10,836 nt of DNA, taken from contig CAZRDB010000173.1 in the NCBI GenBank assembly GCA_964598695.1, positions 1-10,836 of the forward strand. Reading direction: 5' to 3'. Position 1 is the first letter of the stretch. Every line of letters begins with the position of its first letter. The DNA comes from CAZRDB01 sp964598695. Lineage in GTDB: Bacteria > Armatimonadota > Zipacnadia > UBA1398. This document shows, in pieces, positions 1-7,273 of the stretch. Made by a program: the position numbers and the translations under genes. The notes beneath the pieces were generated by a model. It saw only the letters and a list, made by a program, of their open reading frames with translations, searched no databases and was not told where the DNA came from.

Positions 1-118
1 GCTGCCGCGCGAACGACGCCTTCGGCGCCGGCTGCGGAGCCCCGAAACGGCCCTGGATCTCCGCGATGCGGTTCTGCACGGCCGCGATGCGGGCCTGGAC
101 TCCCTCGATCCCGCTCAT
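1..118 (-). CDS. N-terminal fragment of a flagellar-operon gene downstream of fliJ (product uncertain)
   Basis: Only the first 39 codons are in the window; the gene continues past the left edge. The ATG at 118-116 overlaps the fliJ stop as ATGA, and a GGGAG element lies 7 nt upstream inside the fliJ end, so it is translationally coupled to the export genes. The visible protein starts MSGIEGVQARIAAVQNRIAE and continues with IQGRFG and a Pro/Ala-rich stretch, which looks like a short amphipathic helix followed by a linker. Similar short helical N-termini occur on lytic transglycosylases encoded after fliJ in some high-GC bacteria, so a flagellum-associated peptidoglycan hydrolase is one possibility. 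A FliK-like hook-length protein or another export-linked protein is equally open. The reading frame and start are clear; the function is not. Confidence 0.7.
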   Translation of the reverse strand, partial: MSGIEGVQARIAAVQNRIAEIQGRFGAPQPAPKASFARQ

Positions 119-588
119 GCCTCGACTCCCTGTCCCGCAGTCCCCGCGACCCGCCTCCGGTGGAAACCGGTCGTCCCCATCTCATCGAGCAGCTTCTGCT
201 CCGAGCGCAGCACCTCGAGCCAGTACTCCGCCTCCTGCTTCTCGCGGAGCCGCTCCATCGCGCGGCGCTCCTGGCTCGCCTGGATCAACTCGCGGCGTTT
301 GGCCACGATCCGCTCGTCGACGGCCGCGATCTCCTGCGCCTTGCGGTCGATATCGCGGTCGAGGCGCTCGACGTACAGCCGCGTGAGCTGCAGATCGACC
401 AGATCGAACTCCGACGAGACCATGCGCTCCAGCGCGCGGGCCTGCTCGGCCTCGAGCCGCCTACGCTCGCCGAGGAGGATCGCGCGGCGCGCCTCCAACT
501 CCGCCAGCTCCGCCTTGCGTTGGTCCTCGATCCGGACCCGGTAGTCGAGCACCTTCCGGAGCCGGAACTGGAACGGCCTATGCGCCAC
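115..588 (-). CDS. fliJ: Flagellar export chaperone/stalk protein FliJ
   Basis: FliJ is the central coiled-coil stalk of the flagellar type III export ATPase; it sits in the FliI hexamer ring and links it to the export gate protein FlhA. The 157-residue product has the usual length (about 140-160). It opens with the family signature FQFRLRKVLDYR at residues 6-17 and is then almost entirely charged heptad-like helix rich in Arg, Glu and Leu (about residues 20-140), ending in a short non-helical tail. The start is a GTG at 588 with GGAG six nt upstream. It overlaps the end of fliI by 11 nt, and its stop overlaps the next start by 4 nt. Sequence conservation in this family is weak, so position directly after fliI is a large part of the evidence. 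Confidence 0.95.
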   Translation of the reverse strand: MAHRPFQFRLRKVLDYRVRIEDQRKAELAELEARRAILLGERRRLEAEQARALERMVSSEFDLVDLQLTRLYVERLDRDIDRKAQEIAAVDERIVAKRRELIQASQERRAMERLREKQEAEYWLEVLRSEQKLLDEMGTTGFHRRRVAGTAGQGVEA

Positions 589-2026
589 CCACGGCTCCTC
601 TCACGTTGGCGAGGCCCAGGACCTCGTCGGGGTCGGTCGCCTGGGCGCCGTAGCCGCCGTCTCCGAGCAGGCCGACCAACCCGTCGATCGCCTCCCCGAG
701 CGAACTCCGCTCGTCGATCCCTTGCACCAGGTAGGCGCGGATCCGGTCGATCATCGACCGCGCGTAGTCGATCGAGGGGTTCGAGCCGGGCACGTAGGCC
801 CCGATGTTGATCAGGTCCTCGGCCTCGCGGTAGGTGGCCAGCACGTCGCGCGCCCGGCCGGCGCACTCGCGGTGCTCGCGGGCCACGATGTCCGGCATCG
901 CGCGCGAGACCGACCGCAGGACGTCGACCGCCGGGAAGTGGTTGCGGTCGGCCAGCTCGCGGGTGAGCACCACGTGGCCGTCCAGGATCGACCGCACCTG
1001 GTCGGCGATCGGCTCGGTCATGTCGTCGCCGTCGACGAGGACCGTGTAGATCCCCGTCACCGCTCCGCGGGCGCTGCAACCCGAGCGTTCGAGGAGCTGC
1101 GGGAGCATCGAGAAGACGGAGGGCGGGTAGCCGCGGGTCGCCGGCGGCTCGCCGACCGCCAGCCCGATCTCACGCTGGGCCATCGCGACGCGGGTGACCG
1201 AGTCCATCATCAGAATGACGTCGATCCCCTGGTCGCGGAAGTACTCGGCGACGCTCGTCGCGGCCATCGCGGCCTTGAGGCGCATGACGGCGGGGGTGTC
1301 GCTGGTGGCGCAGATGACCACGGAGCGGCTGAGGCCCTCTTCGCCCAGGTCGCGCTCGATGAACTCGCGCACCTCGCGGCCGCGCTCGCCGACCAGTCCG
1401 ATCACGTTGACCTGCGCCGAGGTGTTGCGGGCGATCATGCCGAGCAGGGTCGACTTGCCGACTCCCGAGCCGGCGAAGATCCCGATTCTCTGCCCCTTGC
1501 CGACGGTCAGCGTGCCGTCGAGCACCCGCACACCCAACTCGAGCGGGTCCTCGATCCGCTTGCGGCTGAGCGGGGGAGGCGGCTCGGCGGCCACCGGGTA
1601 GAACTGGTCGCACTCGGGCGGCTCACGGCCGTCGAGGGGGTTGCCCAGCGCGTCGAGCACCCGCCCGAGCAGCGCGGGGCCGACGGGGACCTGCACGGTC
1701 CGGCCCGTCGAGACCACGTCGCACCCGGCCTCGACGCCCCGGGTGTGCGACAGCGGCATCAGCACAACGCGCGCATCGCGGAAGCCGACCACCTCGGCCG
1801 GGATCTCCCGGCCGTGCCGGGTCACGATGTGACACAGGTCGCCGACCTGACACGAGGGCCCCTGCGATTCGATCGTGACGCCGACGACCTGCTGCACCTT
1901 GCCGTTGTACCGCAGGGCGTCACAGGTGCGGACGGCCCGCACGTGGGTCGAGAGGTCGATCCGGGGGAAGGGCACGAAGCTGCGTAGCGCGTTGGGGTCG
2001 TCGGGGATCGGACGGGCGACGCTCAC
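578..2026 (-). CDS. fliI: Flagellar export ATPase FliI
   Basis: FliI is the cytoplasmic hexameric ATPase that energises substrate loading in the flagellar type III secretion system; it is related to the F1 beta subunit. The 482-residue protein has an N-terminal beta-barrel region (about 1-110), the Walker A motif GSGVGKST at residues 186-193, the LVGERGREV segment with the likely catalytic Glu near 214, and Walker B in ILMMDSVTR at 271-279. A typical ATPase C-terminal helical region follows (EAEDLINIGAYVPGSNP). It runs roughly 25 residues beyond the Salmonella protein, with a Gly/Asp-rich tail that is probably flexible. The GTG start at 2026 overlaps the fliH stop as GTGA and has a run of G seven nt upstream, so it is coupled to fliH. 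No key residue is missing, so it should be active. Confidence 0.98.
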   Translation of the reverse strand: MSVARPIPDDPNALRSFVPFPRIDLSTHVRAVRTCDALRYNGKVQQVVGVTIESQGPSCQVGDLCHIVTRHGREIPAEVVGFRDARVVLMPLSHTRGVEAGCDVVSTGRTVQVPVGPALLGRVLDALGNPLDGREPPECDQFYPVAAEPPPPLSRKRIEDPLELGVRVLDGTLTVGKGQRIGIFAGSGVGKSTLLGMIARNTSAQVNVIGLVGERGREVREFIERDLGEEGLSRSVVICATSDTPAVMRLKAAMAATSVAEYFRDQGIDVILMMDSVTRVAMAQREIGLAVGEPPATRGYPPSVFSMLPQLLERSGCSARGAVTGIYTVLVDGDDMTEPIADQVRSILDGHVVLTRELADRNHFPAVDVLRSVSRAMPDIVAREHRECAGRARDVLATYREAEDLINIGAYVPGSNPSIDYARSMIDRIRAYLVQGIDERSSLGEAIDGLVGLLGDGGYGAQATDPDEVLGLANVRGAVGGA

Positions 2027-2916
2027 GCCTCATCCCCCCTGCCCCCCTGCTCGGCAGCCTCCGCCTCCGCCTGGAGCGCGCGCTCCACCGAGAGGAGGAT
2101 CTCCCGCATCTGCCCCGCGACGGTCGCGTCCACGGTGCCGTGCCGGGTCTCGACGAGCAGACCGTGGTCCACCCGCGGGTCCTCGACGATCTCGACGTGG
2201 TCCAGGCCGCTGACCGCGGCGCGCATCCGCTCCTCGAGCCCCTGCACGCGCTCCAGGTCGTCGCGGGAGACGCGGAGACGCACCCAATCCTTGTCGAGCA
2301 TCCGGGCCAGGGCCGAGCGGAGGAGCGCCACATAGGCCGCGTCGTCCCGCAGGGCGTCGGCCGCGATCTTCCGGGCGGCCTCGAGCGCGAGGGCGACCAC
2401 CTGCTCCTCCGCGTTGCGGATCAAGTTGACGCGCTGGTAGTGGGTCTCGTCGACGACGGCGTCGACCGACTCCCGCAGCTCGGACAGCAGCGAGGCGGTC
2501 TGCTCCTCGGCCTGCTTCATCCCGGTGTTGAAGCCCTCGGTCTCGGCACGGGCGCGGATCGCGACGCCCTCCTCGGTCGCCGCGGCGACGAGCGCCGCGG
2601 CTTGGGCCTCGCCCTCGGCGATGATCCGAGCCCGCTCGGCCTCGCCTCGCGCCTTGCCCTCGGCAATCGCCTGGGCCAGCGCGAGGGCCGCCGCCGACTG
2701 CGCGGCCTCCCGCTCGCTCTGCAGCTCATCCTGTTCGTGGCGCAGCCGGAGCTGCCACTGCCGCAGCCGCTCCTCCCGCTGCTCGAACTCGTGGCCCGGG
2801 AGGTGCAGCGCCGCCACCGGCTCATCGCCCTCCGGCTCCGTCTCCGGGAGGGCGGTCAGGATCCGGATGGGCACCGGCTCGCCACTGCGCACGTTGTCCC
2901 GTCGAATGAGTGCCAT
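2023..2916 (-). CDS. fliH: Flagellar export ATPase stator/regulator FliH
   Basis: FliH binds the FliI N-terminus, regulates its ATPase activity and tethers it to the C-ring and export gate; it is a relative of the V/F-ATPase peripheral stalk. The protein has 297 residues against about 235 in enterics. Order: a polar N-terminus (1-45); a long Ala/Glu/Arg-rich coiled coil (about 45-150) with GEAERARIIAEGEAQAAAL; then a globular C-terminal FliH/YscL-type domain from about 165, with WVRLRVSRDDLERV and the family-typical DPRVDHGLLVETRHGTVDAT near 245-265. The extra length is mainly in the coiled coil and the acidic N-terminus. The ATG at 2916 has AGGGAG about 4 nt upstream; the gap from fliG is 27 nt. 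The stop overlaps the fliI start. Confidence 0.96.
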   Translation of the reverse strand: MALIRRDNVRSGEPVPIRILTALPETEPEGDEPVAALHLPGHEFEQREERLRQWQLRLRHEQDELQSEREAAQSAAALALAQAIAEGKARGEAERARIIAEGEAQAAALVAAATEEGVAIRARAETEGFNTGMKQAEEQTASLLSELRESVDAVVDETHYQRVNLIRNAEEQVVALALEAARKIAADALRDDAAYVALLRSALARMLDKDWVRLRVSRDDLERVQGLEERMRAAVSGLDHVEIVEDPRVDHGLLVETRHGTVDATVAGQMREILLSVERALQAEAEAAEQGGRGDEA

Positions 2917-2943
2917 GTCGCTCCCTGCAAGGCGGCGCGCGGG

Positions 2944-3957
2944 CTAGACGACCAGCTCGTCATCGCCGCCGCGGCTGAGCATGATCTCGCCGGCGTCCTC
3001 GAGGCGCCGGATGACGTTGACGATCCGTTGCTGGGACTCCTGGACCTGGGCGACGCGCACGGGTCCGAGGAACTCCATGTCCTCCTTGATCCGCTCCTGG
3101 GCGCGGCTCGAGATGTTGGCGAAGACGAGGTCCTGCACTTCCTTGGTCGACCCCTTGAGGGCGAGCGCAAGGTCGTTCATCTCGATCTCGGTCAGTACCT
3201 GCTGGATCGTGCGGTTGTCGAGCTGGACGATGTCCTCGAAGACGAACATCCGGTTGCGGACCTCCTCGGCCAGCTCCGGCGCGGTCTCCGAGAGGCTCTC
3301 GAAGATCGTCTTCTCCGTCGTCCGATCGACTCGCCCGAGGATGTTGACCAGCGTGTCGACGCCGCCGACCGCCGCGCCGTAGTCCTCCGTCGAGAGGGAG
3401 GCCATGCGCCGCTCGATCACCGATTCGACGTCGCGGATGACGTCCGGCGGCGTTCGGTCGAGGGTGGCGATCCGTCGCGCGACGTCGGACTGGGCGTCGG
3501 GGGGAAGCTCCGACAGCACCGCCGCCGCCTGCTCCGAGGTGAGGTAGGCGAGGATCAGTGCCTGCGTCTGGGGGTGCTCATCCTGGATGAAGGTCAGGAT
3601 CTGGCTCGGGTCGGCCGTCCGCGTGAACTCGAACGGGGTGACCTTGAGCGAGGCGATCAGGCGACCGATCACCTCTGCCGCGCGCTCTTCCCCGAGCGCT
3701 GCCGCGAGAACGTCCTCGGCATACTCCGCGCCGCCCGAGGAGATCATCTCATGCGCCTCGAGAATCGTCCGGAACTCGCCGACCACGAGCGCGCGCGTCG
3801 TCGTATCGACCATCCCGAGATGCACCATCTCGAATGTGACCCGCTCGACTTCCTCCTCGGAGAGGTGGCGGATGACCTTCGAGGCGGTCTCGCGCCCCAG
3901 CGCCACCAGGAGAATCGCGGCCTTCTGCGAGGCTCTCAGCTCGTCGGCGGCAGCCAT
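2944..3957 (-). CDS. fliG: Flagellar motor switch and rotor protein FliG
   Basis: FliG forms the upper C-ring at the cytoplasmic face of the MS ring and interacts with the MotA stator to generate torque. The 337-residue product matches the family length. The N-terminal domain (about 5-100; SQKAAILLVALG) binds FliF, the middle domain carries the hallmark EHPQT motif at about 127-131, and the C-terminal domain carries MFVF at about 237-240 and a charged helix (EDIVQLDNRTIQQVL) that corresponds to the torque-generating surface. The end LEDAGEIML is typical. The ATG at 3957 shares one base with the fliF stop (TGATG). A GTG immediately before it, at 3960, would overlap as GTGA and add one residue; I cannot tell which is used. 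Translation is coupled to fliF, its binding partner. Confidence 0.97.
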   Translation of the reverse strand: MAAADELRASQKAAILLVALGRETASKVIRHLSEEEVERVTFEMVHLGMVDTTTRALVVGEFRTILEAHEMISSGGAEYAEDVLAAALGEERAAEVIGRLIASLKVTPFEFTRTADPSQILTFIQDEHPQTQALILAYLTSEQAAAVLSELPPDAQSDVARRIATLDRTPPDVIRDVESVIERRMASLSTEDYGAAVGGVDTLVNILGRVDRTTEKTIFESLSETAPELAEEVRNRMFVFEDIVQLDNRTIQQVLTEIEMNDLALALKGSTKEVQDLVFANISSRAQERIKEDMEFLGPVRVAQVQESQQRIVNVIRRLEDAGEIMLSRGGDDELVV

Positions 3958-5558
3958 CACTCATCCACCAGCCAAGCCCGCAGAGCCGCTGCGAAGTCCT
4001 CCGGGCGCTCCTCGGCCGTCCGCCGGACCGACTCGAACGTCGCCTCCGACCGCTTGAGCGTCTCCTGCCGGATCAAGTCGTCCTCGCTGAGCGCCGGCTC
4101 CTCGAACAGCCCGTCCCACGACTCGGGACTCGGCGGCGGCGGCTCCTCGGGAAGCAGCTCCTCTTCCTCCGGCTCCTCGACCGGCTTCGGCTTCGGCGGC
4201 GCGGCCATCCGGCTCAGCACGATCGGGATGAACAGGCCGCACAGCGCCACGATCGCGGGCACGAGCATCCGGGAGAAGGCCGAGACCTTGGGGGCCTCCA
4301 GCGCCGGCTGCTCCTCGAACGGCACCCGCTGCACGACGAGGACGTCGCCCCGCGTGAGGTCGATCCCGGCCTGGGCCGAGGCGGTCTCCTGGATCTTGGC
4401 CTGCTCGCCCGCCGAGACCGTCGATTCGTTCAGGAAGATCCCGACGCTCTTCCGCGTCGTCTTGGGCGACAGGCTCTTGCGATCGGTCTCCAGGATCCCG
4501 TAGTCGTAGTTCCGCGTCTTCTCCGCGTTGCTGTAGTTGATGTTGCCGCCCGCCGTCACCGGGTAGGTCGGCGGCGCGCCCTCCGGCGGGGCCGCCACGT
4601 TCGGCTCGACGCCGGGTACGCCGCCCGTCACGCCCGGCCCCGTGTAGGCCTCTTCCTTCGACTGGTCGCTCACGATGAAGGGCTTACGGGTCTCCGGATC
4701 GGGGAGCAACTCCTTGCGCTTGGTCGATTCGTTGGCCCACTCCAGCTCGATCGAGGCCACGACGCGCACGTTGTTCGAGCCGACGACCTTGCCGATCCCC
4801 GCCTGCAGCTCCTCCTCGAGTTCGGTCTCCTGATCGCGCCGCTCGTTGGCCTGCGCCGCGATCTGCGTGGCGTCGAGACCGTCGGTCTGGCCCTGGCTGT
4901 GGTAGCGGCGGCCCCGGCTGTCCACGATCGTCACCCGCTCGGGCGCGAGGTCGGAGACGCTGTTCGAGACCACGCCCGCGATCGAGTCGACCGTCGAACG
5001 CGACAGCTCGCTGTTGGGGTTGCGCATGGTGACCGAGACGGCCGCCGTCAGCGGCACCCGGTCCTCCTTGAACAGCGGCTCCGTCTCGGGGAAGGCGATG
5101 TTGACCTTCGCGCTCTTCACCTCGTCGAACAGCAGGATCGTCCGCGTGACCTCGCCCTCGACCATCCGCTGGACGCGCTTCTGGAACTGGGCGCGCGTCT
5201 CGCTGAACGAGGTCTGCTCGAGGTCCTCCTTGCCCACGATGTGGCCAAGGGTGGGGATCCCCTCCTTGGCCATCTCGGCGCGCGTGGTGATCACCCGCTC
5301 CTGGGGCACGAGCACGGTGTCCGAGCCGCGAGACTCGAAAGGCACCTTCTTCGTGTCCAGCCAGCTCACCACTTTGTTGAAGTCCTCGCCCGGCAGCTCG
5401 GTGAACAGCACCGAGTACGTCGGCTGGGAGACCGCCCGCACGACGAACACGACCCCGACGGCCAGCACCAGGCAGCCGATGATCGCTGCGCGTTGACCAC
5501 CGCGCAGATCCGACCACCAGTCCCGGACCGCCGCGAACGAAGTCCGGACACGATCCAT
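3957..5558 (-). CDS. fliF: Flagellar MS-ring protein FliF
   Basis: FliF makes the membrane-embedded MS ring, the base on which the rotor, rod and export apparatus assemble. The 533-residue protein has a cytoplasmic N-terminus, a first membrane segment at about 23-43 (AAIIGCLVLAVGVVFVVRAV), the periplasmic YscJ/FliF domain (SVLFTELPGEDFNKVVSWL; GHIVGKEDLEQTSF), a second periplasmic ring-building region, and a second membrane segment at about 431-449. The cytoplasmic tail has a Pro/Glu-rich linker (about 452-480) and ends with the FliG-binding motif ERPEDFAAALRAWLVDE. The ATG at 5558 has AAGGGA 8 nt upstream; the gap from fliE is 32 nt. Domain order and both membrane anchors are complete. Confidence 0.98.
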   Translation of the reverse strand: MDRVRTSFAAVRDWWSDLRGGQRAAIIGCLVLAVGVVFVVRAVSQPTYSVLFTELPGEDFNKVVSWLDTKKVPFESRGSDTVLVPQERVITTRAEMAKEGIPTLGHIVGKEDLEQTSFSETRAQFQKRVQRMVEGEVTRTILLFDEVKSAKVNIAFPETEPLFKEDRVPLTAAVSVTMRNPNSELSRSTVDSIAGVVSNSVSDLAPERVTIVDSRGRRYHSQGQTDGLDATQIAAQANERRDQETELEEELQAGIGKVVGSNNVRVVASIELEWANESTKRKELLPDPETRKPFIVSDQSKEEAYTGPGVTGGVPGVEPNVAAPPEGAPPTYPVTAGGNINYSNAEKTRNYDYGILETDRKSLSPKTTRKSVGIFLNESTVSAGEQAKIQETASAQAGIDLTRGDVLVVQRVPFEEQPALEAPKVSAFSRMLVPAIVALCGLFIPIVLSRMAAPPKPKPVEEPEEEELLPEEPPPPSPESWDGLFEEPALSEDDLIRQETLKRSEATFESVRRTAEERPEDFAAALRAWLVDE

Positions 5559-5590
5559 GGCTCAGTTCCCTTCGGGCCTGGGCCTGTCCG

Positions 5591-5890
5591 CTAGAGCGAC
5601 GTCTGCCGTAGCTCGCGATAGGCCTCGACCACTCGGTCTCGAACCTGGACTGCCAACTGCATCATCGTCTGGGCCTCGGCGAGCGCGACCGTCACCTGAT
5701 GGACATCCTCCGCGTCGCCGACCAGCAGCTTCTGGACCTCTCCCTCGGCCTTGAACTGGGAGTCCGACACCCGGTTGAGCATCCCCTTGAGGATGTCCCC
5801 GAACGTCCCCTCCGCCTTGTTCGCCTCGCCCGCGTGCAACTGATCGATCAAGCGTGGGCGCGAGACTGCCGATACACGATTCAGGTCCAT
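5591..5890 (-). CDS. fliE: Flagellar hook-basal body protein FliE
   Basis: FliE joins the MS ring and export gate to the proximal rod and is among the first exported substrates. The 99-residue product has the normal size. The C-terminal half carries the family pattern, with VALAEAQTMMQLAVQVRDRV followed by VEAYRELRQTSL; the N-terminal half has the moderately conserved TFGDILKGMLNRV. I chose the ATG at 5890 because GGAGG lies 7 nt upstream and the protein then has normal length; an upstream in-frame start at 5947 would add a hydrophobic segment not seen in FliE and has no such site. It follows flgC after a 106-nt spacer, the largest gap inside the operon. Confidence 0.95.
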   Translation of the reverse strand: MDLNRVSAVSRPRLIDQLHAGEANKAEGTFGDILKGMLNRVSDSQFKAEGEVQKLLVGDAEDVHQVTVALAEAQTMMQLAVQVRDRVVEAYRELRQTSL

Positions 5891-5996
5891 CGCGTCTCCT
5901 CCGAAACTGAGCAGCAAGACAGCAGGTCTGGGCGCAAATTCTACCAATCCCTACGCCTTCACCTGCGTTCGCCTACGATTCTTGCGACCGGCCGCG

Positions 5997-6443
5997 CTAC
6001 GCGCCGATATCGAGCGCGGCCCGGTTCATGTCCTTCGCCGCCGAGATCGCCGAGGCGTTCGCCTGGTAGGCCCTCGTCGCGTCCACCATGTCGACCATCT
6101 CATGGGCGACCGAGATGTTCGGGTAGTCCACGTAGCCCTCGGGGTCGGCGTCCGGGTGGCCCGGGTCGTACACCCGCTTGGGCTCTCCCGGGTCCTGCAG
6201 GATATCCACCACGCGCACGCCGCGGCCTGCCGAGACGGCGTGGTTGCCCTGGAGCAGCGGCGGCAGCAGATCGCCGAACGCGTCGGTCCGGGGCATGAAG
6301 ACGATCGACTTCTTCCGGTACGGCCCACCCTGCGCCGTCCGAGTCGTGTTCACGTTGGCGAGGTTGTCGGCGATGACGTCCAGCCGAAGCCGCTGCGCGG
6401 TCAGACCCGAGGCGCTGGCTTCCACTCCCGCGAGAAGTCCCAT
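5997..6443 (-). CDS. flgC: Flagellar proximal rod protein FlgC
   Basis: FlgC is an axial proximal rod component exported through the flagellar type III system; it has no cleavable signal peptide. The 148-residue product shows both ends of the rod/hook family fold: the N-terminal helix with LDVIADNLANVNTTRT (about 20-36), and the C-terminal helix PNISVAHEMVDMVDATRAYQ (about 110-130) ending NASAISAAKDMNRAALDIG. These ends form the coiled-coil core of the rod. The middle carries the FlgC-typical PYRKKSIVF and RVYDPGHPDADPEGYVDYPN. The ATG at 6443 lies 8 nt after the flgB stop, with GGGAGG at 6455-6460 spanning the flgB end. It is complete and unremarkable. Confidence 0.98.
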   Translation of the reverse strand: MGLLAGVEASASGLTAQRLRLDVIADNLANVNTTRTAQGGPYRKKSIVFMPRTDAFGDLLPPLLQGNHAVSAGRGVRVVDILQDPGEPKRVYDPGHPDADPEGYVDYPNISVAHEMVDMVDATRAYQANASAISAAKDMNRAALDIGA

Positions 6444-6451
6444 GGCTCAGC

Positions 6452-6868
6452 CTACCTCCCCGTTCCGATGGCGGTGCGGAGGAGCCGGTGCTGGTCGGAC
6501 ATCGCCCGGGCCAGCGCCCGGTACCGAGCCTGGTTCTCCGCGAGCTGCGTCACCTCGAGGTCGACGTCGACGGTGTTGCCGTCCACGCGCCAGGCGATCG
6601 CCGGGGAGGTGGAGACCGTCGCACGCACCTCGCTCATCGCGGTCTCCCCGATCGCGATGTGGCCGTCGCGTGTCCGTCGTCCCACGAGCTGCTCCCCGCT
6701 CGGCATCAGCTCGGCGCGGAGGGCGGCCTCGAAGTCGACGACGCGCGCACGGTAGTTCGGAGTGTCCACGTTGGCGAGGTTGTTGGAGACCACCTGGTGA
6801 CGGAGGGCGCAGGCGTCAAGACCCATGCGCGTTGCGCGGTAGGTATCGTCCGCAAAGAGCCGGACCAT
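6452..6868 (-). CDS. flgB: Flagellar proximal rod protein FlgB
   Basis: FlgB is a proximal rod protein exported early in basal-body assembly and probably adjacent to FliE. The 138-residue product has the N-terminal flagellar rod signature HQVVSNNLANVDTPNYRAR at about 24-42 and the C-terminal helix VDLEVTQLAENQARYRALAR near 101-120, both typical. I place the start at the ATG at 6868, which gives MVRLFADDTYRATRMGLD, the usual FlgB opening, with a GGGGGAAGG ribosome-binding region just upstream. The longer open frame to 6931 would add 21 residues without precedent. It is the first gene of the operon; the promoter should lie in the gene-free stretch behind it. Confidence 0.97.
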   Translation of the reverse strand: MVRLFADDTYRATRMGLDACALRHQVVSNNLANVDTPNYRARVVDFEAALRAELMPSGEQLVGRRTRDGHIAIGETAMSEVRATVSTSPAIAWRVDGNTVDVDLEVTQLAENQARYRALARAMSDQHRLLRTAIGTGR

Positions 6869-6950
6869 CGACCTTCCCCCTTGTGCACGGAGCGCACGCT
6901 TCGTGGGAGCGACGAGGAGAAGGACGCACACGCAAGAGGAGTCGCAGGGG

Positions 6951-6980
6951 TTGCATCGCCTCAGTCAGTCGGCGATGCGA
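6951..6980 (-). promoter_or_regulatory. Hairpin in the presumed flgB 5' leader
   Basis: GCATCGCC at 6953-6960 and GGCGATGC at 6971-6978 are perfect inverted copies separated by a 10-nt loop made of a short repeat (TCAGTCAGTC). One mismatched pair and one further pair extend the stem to 10 positions. It lies about 85-115 nt upstream of the flgB start, so if the promoter candidate is right it is part of the mRNA leader. It could affect mRNA stability, be a protein-binding palindrome, or have no role. No U-tract follows on the minus strand, so a simple terminator is unlikely. Confidence 0.5.
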
Positions 6981-7086
6981 CGGCCTTCTGTCAGGCAGTC
7001 CGGCCAGAGCACGCGGCTCGTCTGTTGTGGTCGTTCCTCCGTGCTTCCTCGACGCTCGCCTCTCGGCTGCTATGCAACCGGGTAGG

Positions 7087-7116
7087 ACACTACGCCGCCC
7101 CGGACACGGATGTCAA
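7087..7116 (-). promoter_or_regulatory. Candidate sigma70-type promoter for the flgB operon
   Basis: On the minus strand a perfect TTGACA (7116-7111) is followed after 18 nt by TAGTGT (7092-7087), which keeps the TA...T of the -10 consensus. Transcription would start near 7080, giving a leader of about 210 nt before flgB. A perfect TTGACA in such GC-rich sequence, correctly placed and oriented upstream of the operon, is the main support; the -10 match is poor. I found no sigma-28 or sigma-54 motif here. Confidence 0.4.
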
Positions 7117-7133
7117 GCAGATCCGTCTCCGGG
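7099..7133 (-). repeat. 13-bp inverted repeat overlapping the -35 box (operator or terminator stem)
   Basis: The arms 7099-7111 (CCCGGACACGGAT) and 7121-7133 (ATCCGTCTCCGGG) are inverted copies with 12 of 13 positions pairing and a 9-nt spacer. The single mismatch is at 7105/7127. The TTGACA of the promoter candidate occupies the spacer and the first base of one arm. Two readings are possible: a dimeric regulator's operator controlling the fla promoter, or a strong GC-rich terminator stem without a U-tract for the accessory operon that ends about 140 nt upstream. The symmetry itself is directly visible; the role is inference. Confidence 0.6.
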
Positions 7134-7273
7134 TACGTAGGTGCTATCTTCAGGGCGCCCGCCGCGAATCCTCCAGATCCCGGCGATCTCTCCGGGGCAG
7201 CGCGCGCACCGCACTGTGGCGCTTGCTGGAGGGACCCCCATCGACGCCATCCCGGTCGCCTGTCGTCCGGGCA

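Larger units (their letters stand above)
6869..7273. other. Gene-free stretch between the flagellar operon and the accessory block
   Basis: About 405 bp without a convincing gene on either strand; short open frames here lack ribosome-binding sites and family features. It contains, read on the minus strand, a promoter candidate (7087-7116), a long inverted repeat overlapping its -35 box (7099-7133) and a hairpin in the presumed flgB leader (6951-6980). The stretch marks the switch from conserved housekeeping order to accessory genes. No T-rich intrinsic terminator tail is visible. Confidence 0.7.

Noticed and set aside
722..1987. Plus-strand open frame opposite fliI
   Set aside because: It mirrors fliI, whose Walker motifs are intact on the other strand; the His/Asp/Val-rich product is a typical shadow.
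2140..4503. Very long plus-strand open frame opposite fliF, fliG and fliH
   Set aside because: It is antisense to three well-matched flagellar genes, is full of Arg, Gly, Leu and Asp as expected of a GC-rich shadow, and has no domain features.
5891..5996. Possible internal sigma-54 or sigma70 promoter between flgC and fliE
   Set aside because: On the minus strand TTGGTAGAATTTGC looks like a -24/-12 pair, but the GG to GC spacing is 8 and not 10. TAGAAT resembles a -10 box but no -35 match lies at the right distance.
7179..7196. CCCGG/CCGGG hairpin as terminator of the accessory operon
   Set aside because: The stem is only 5 bp with an 8-nt loop and no T-run; the repeat at 7099-7133 is a much better candidate.
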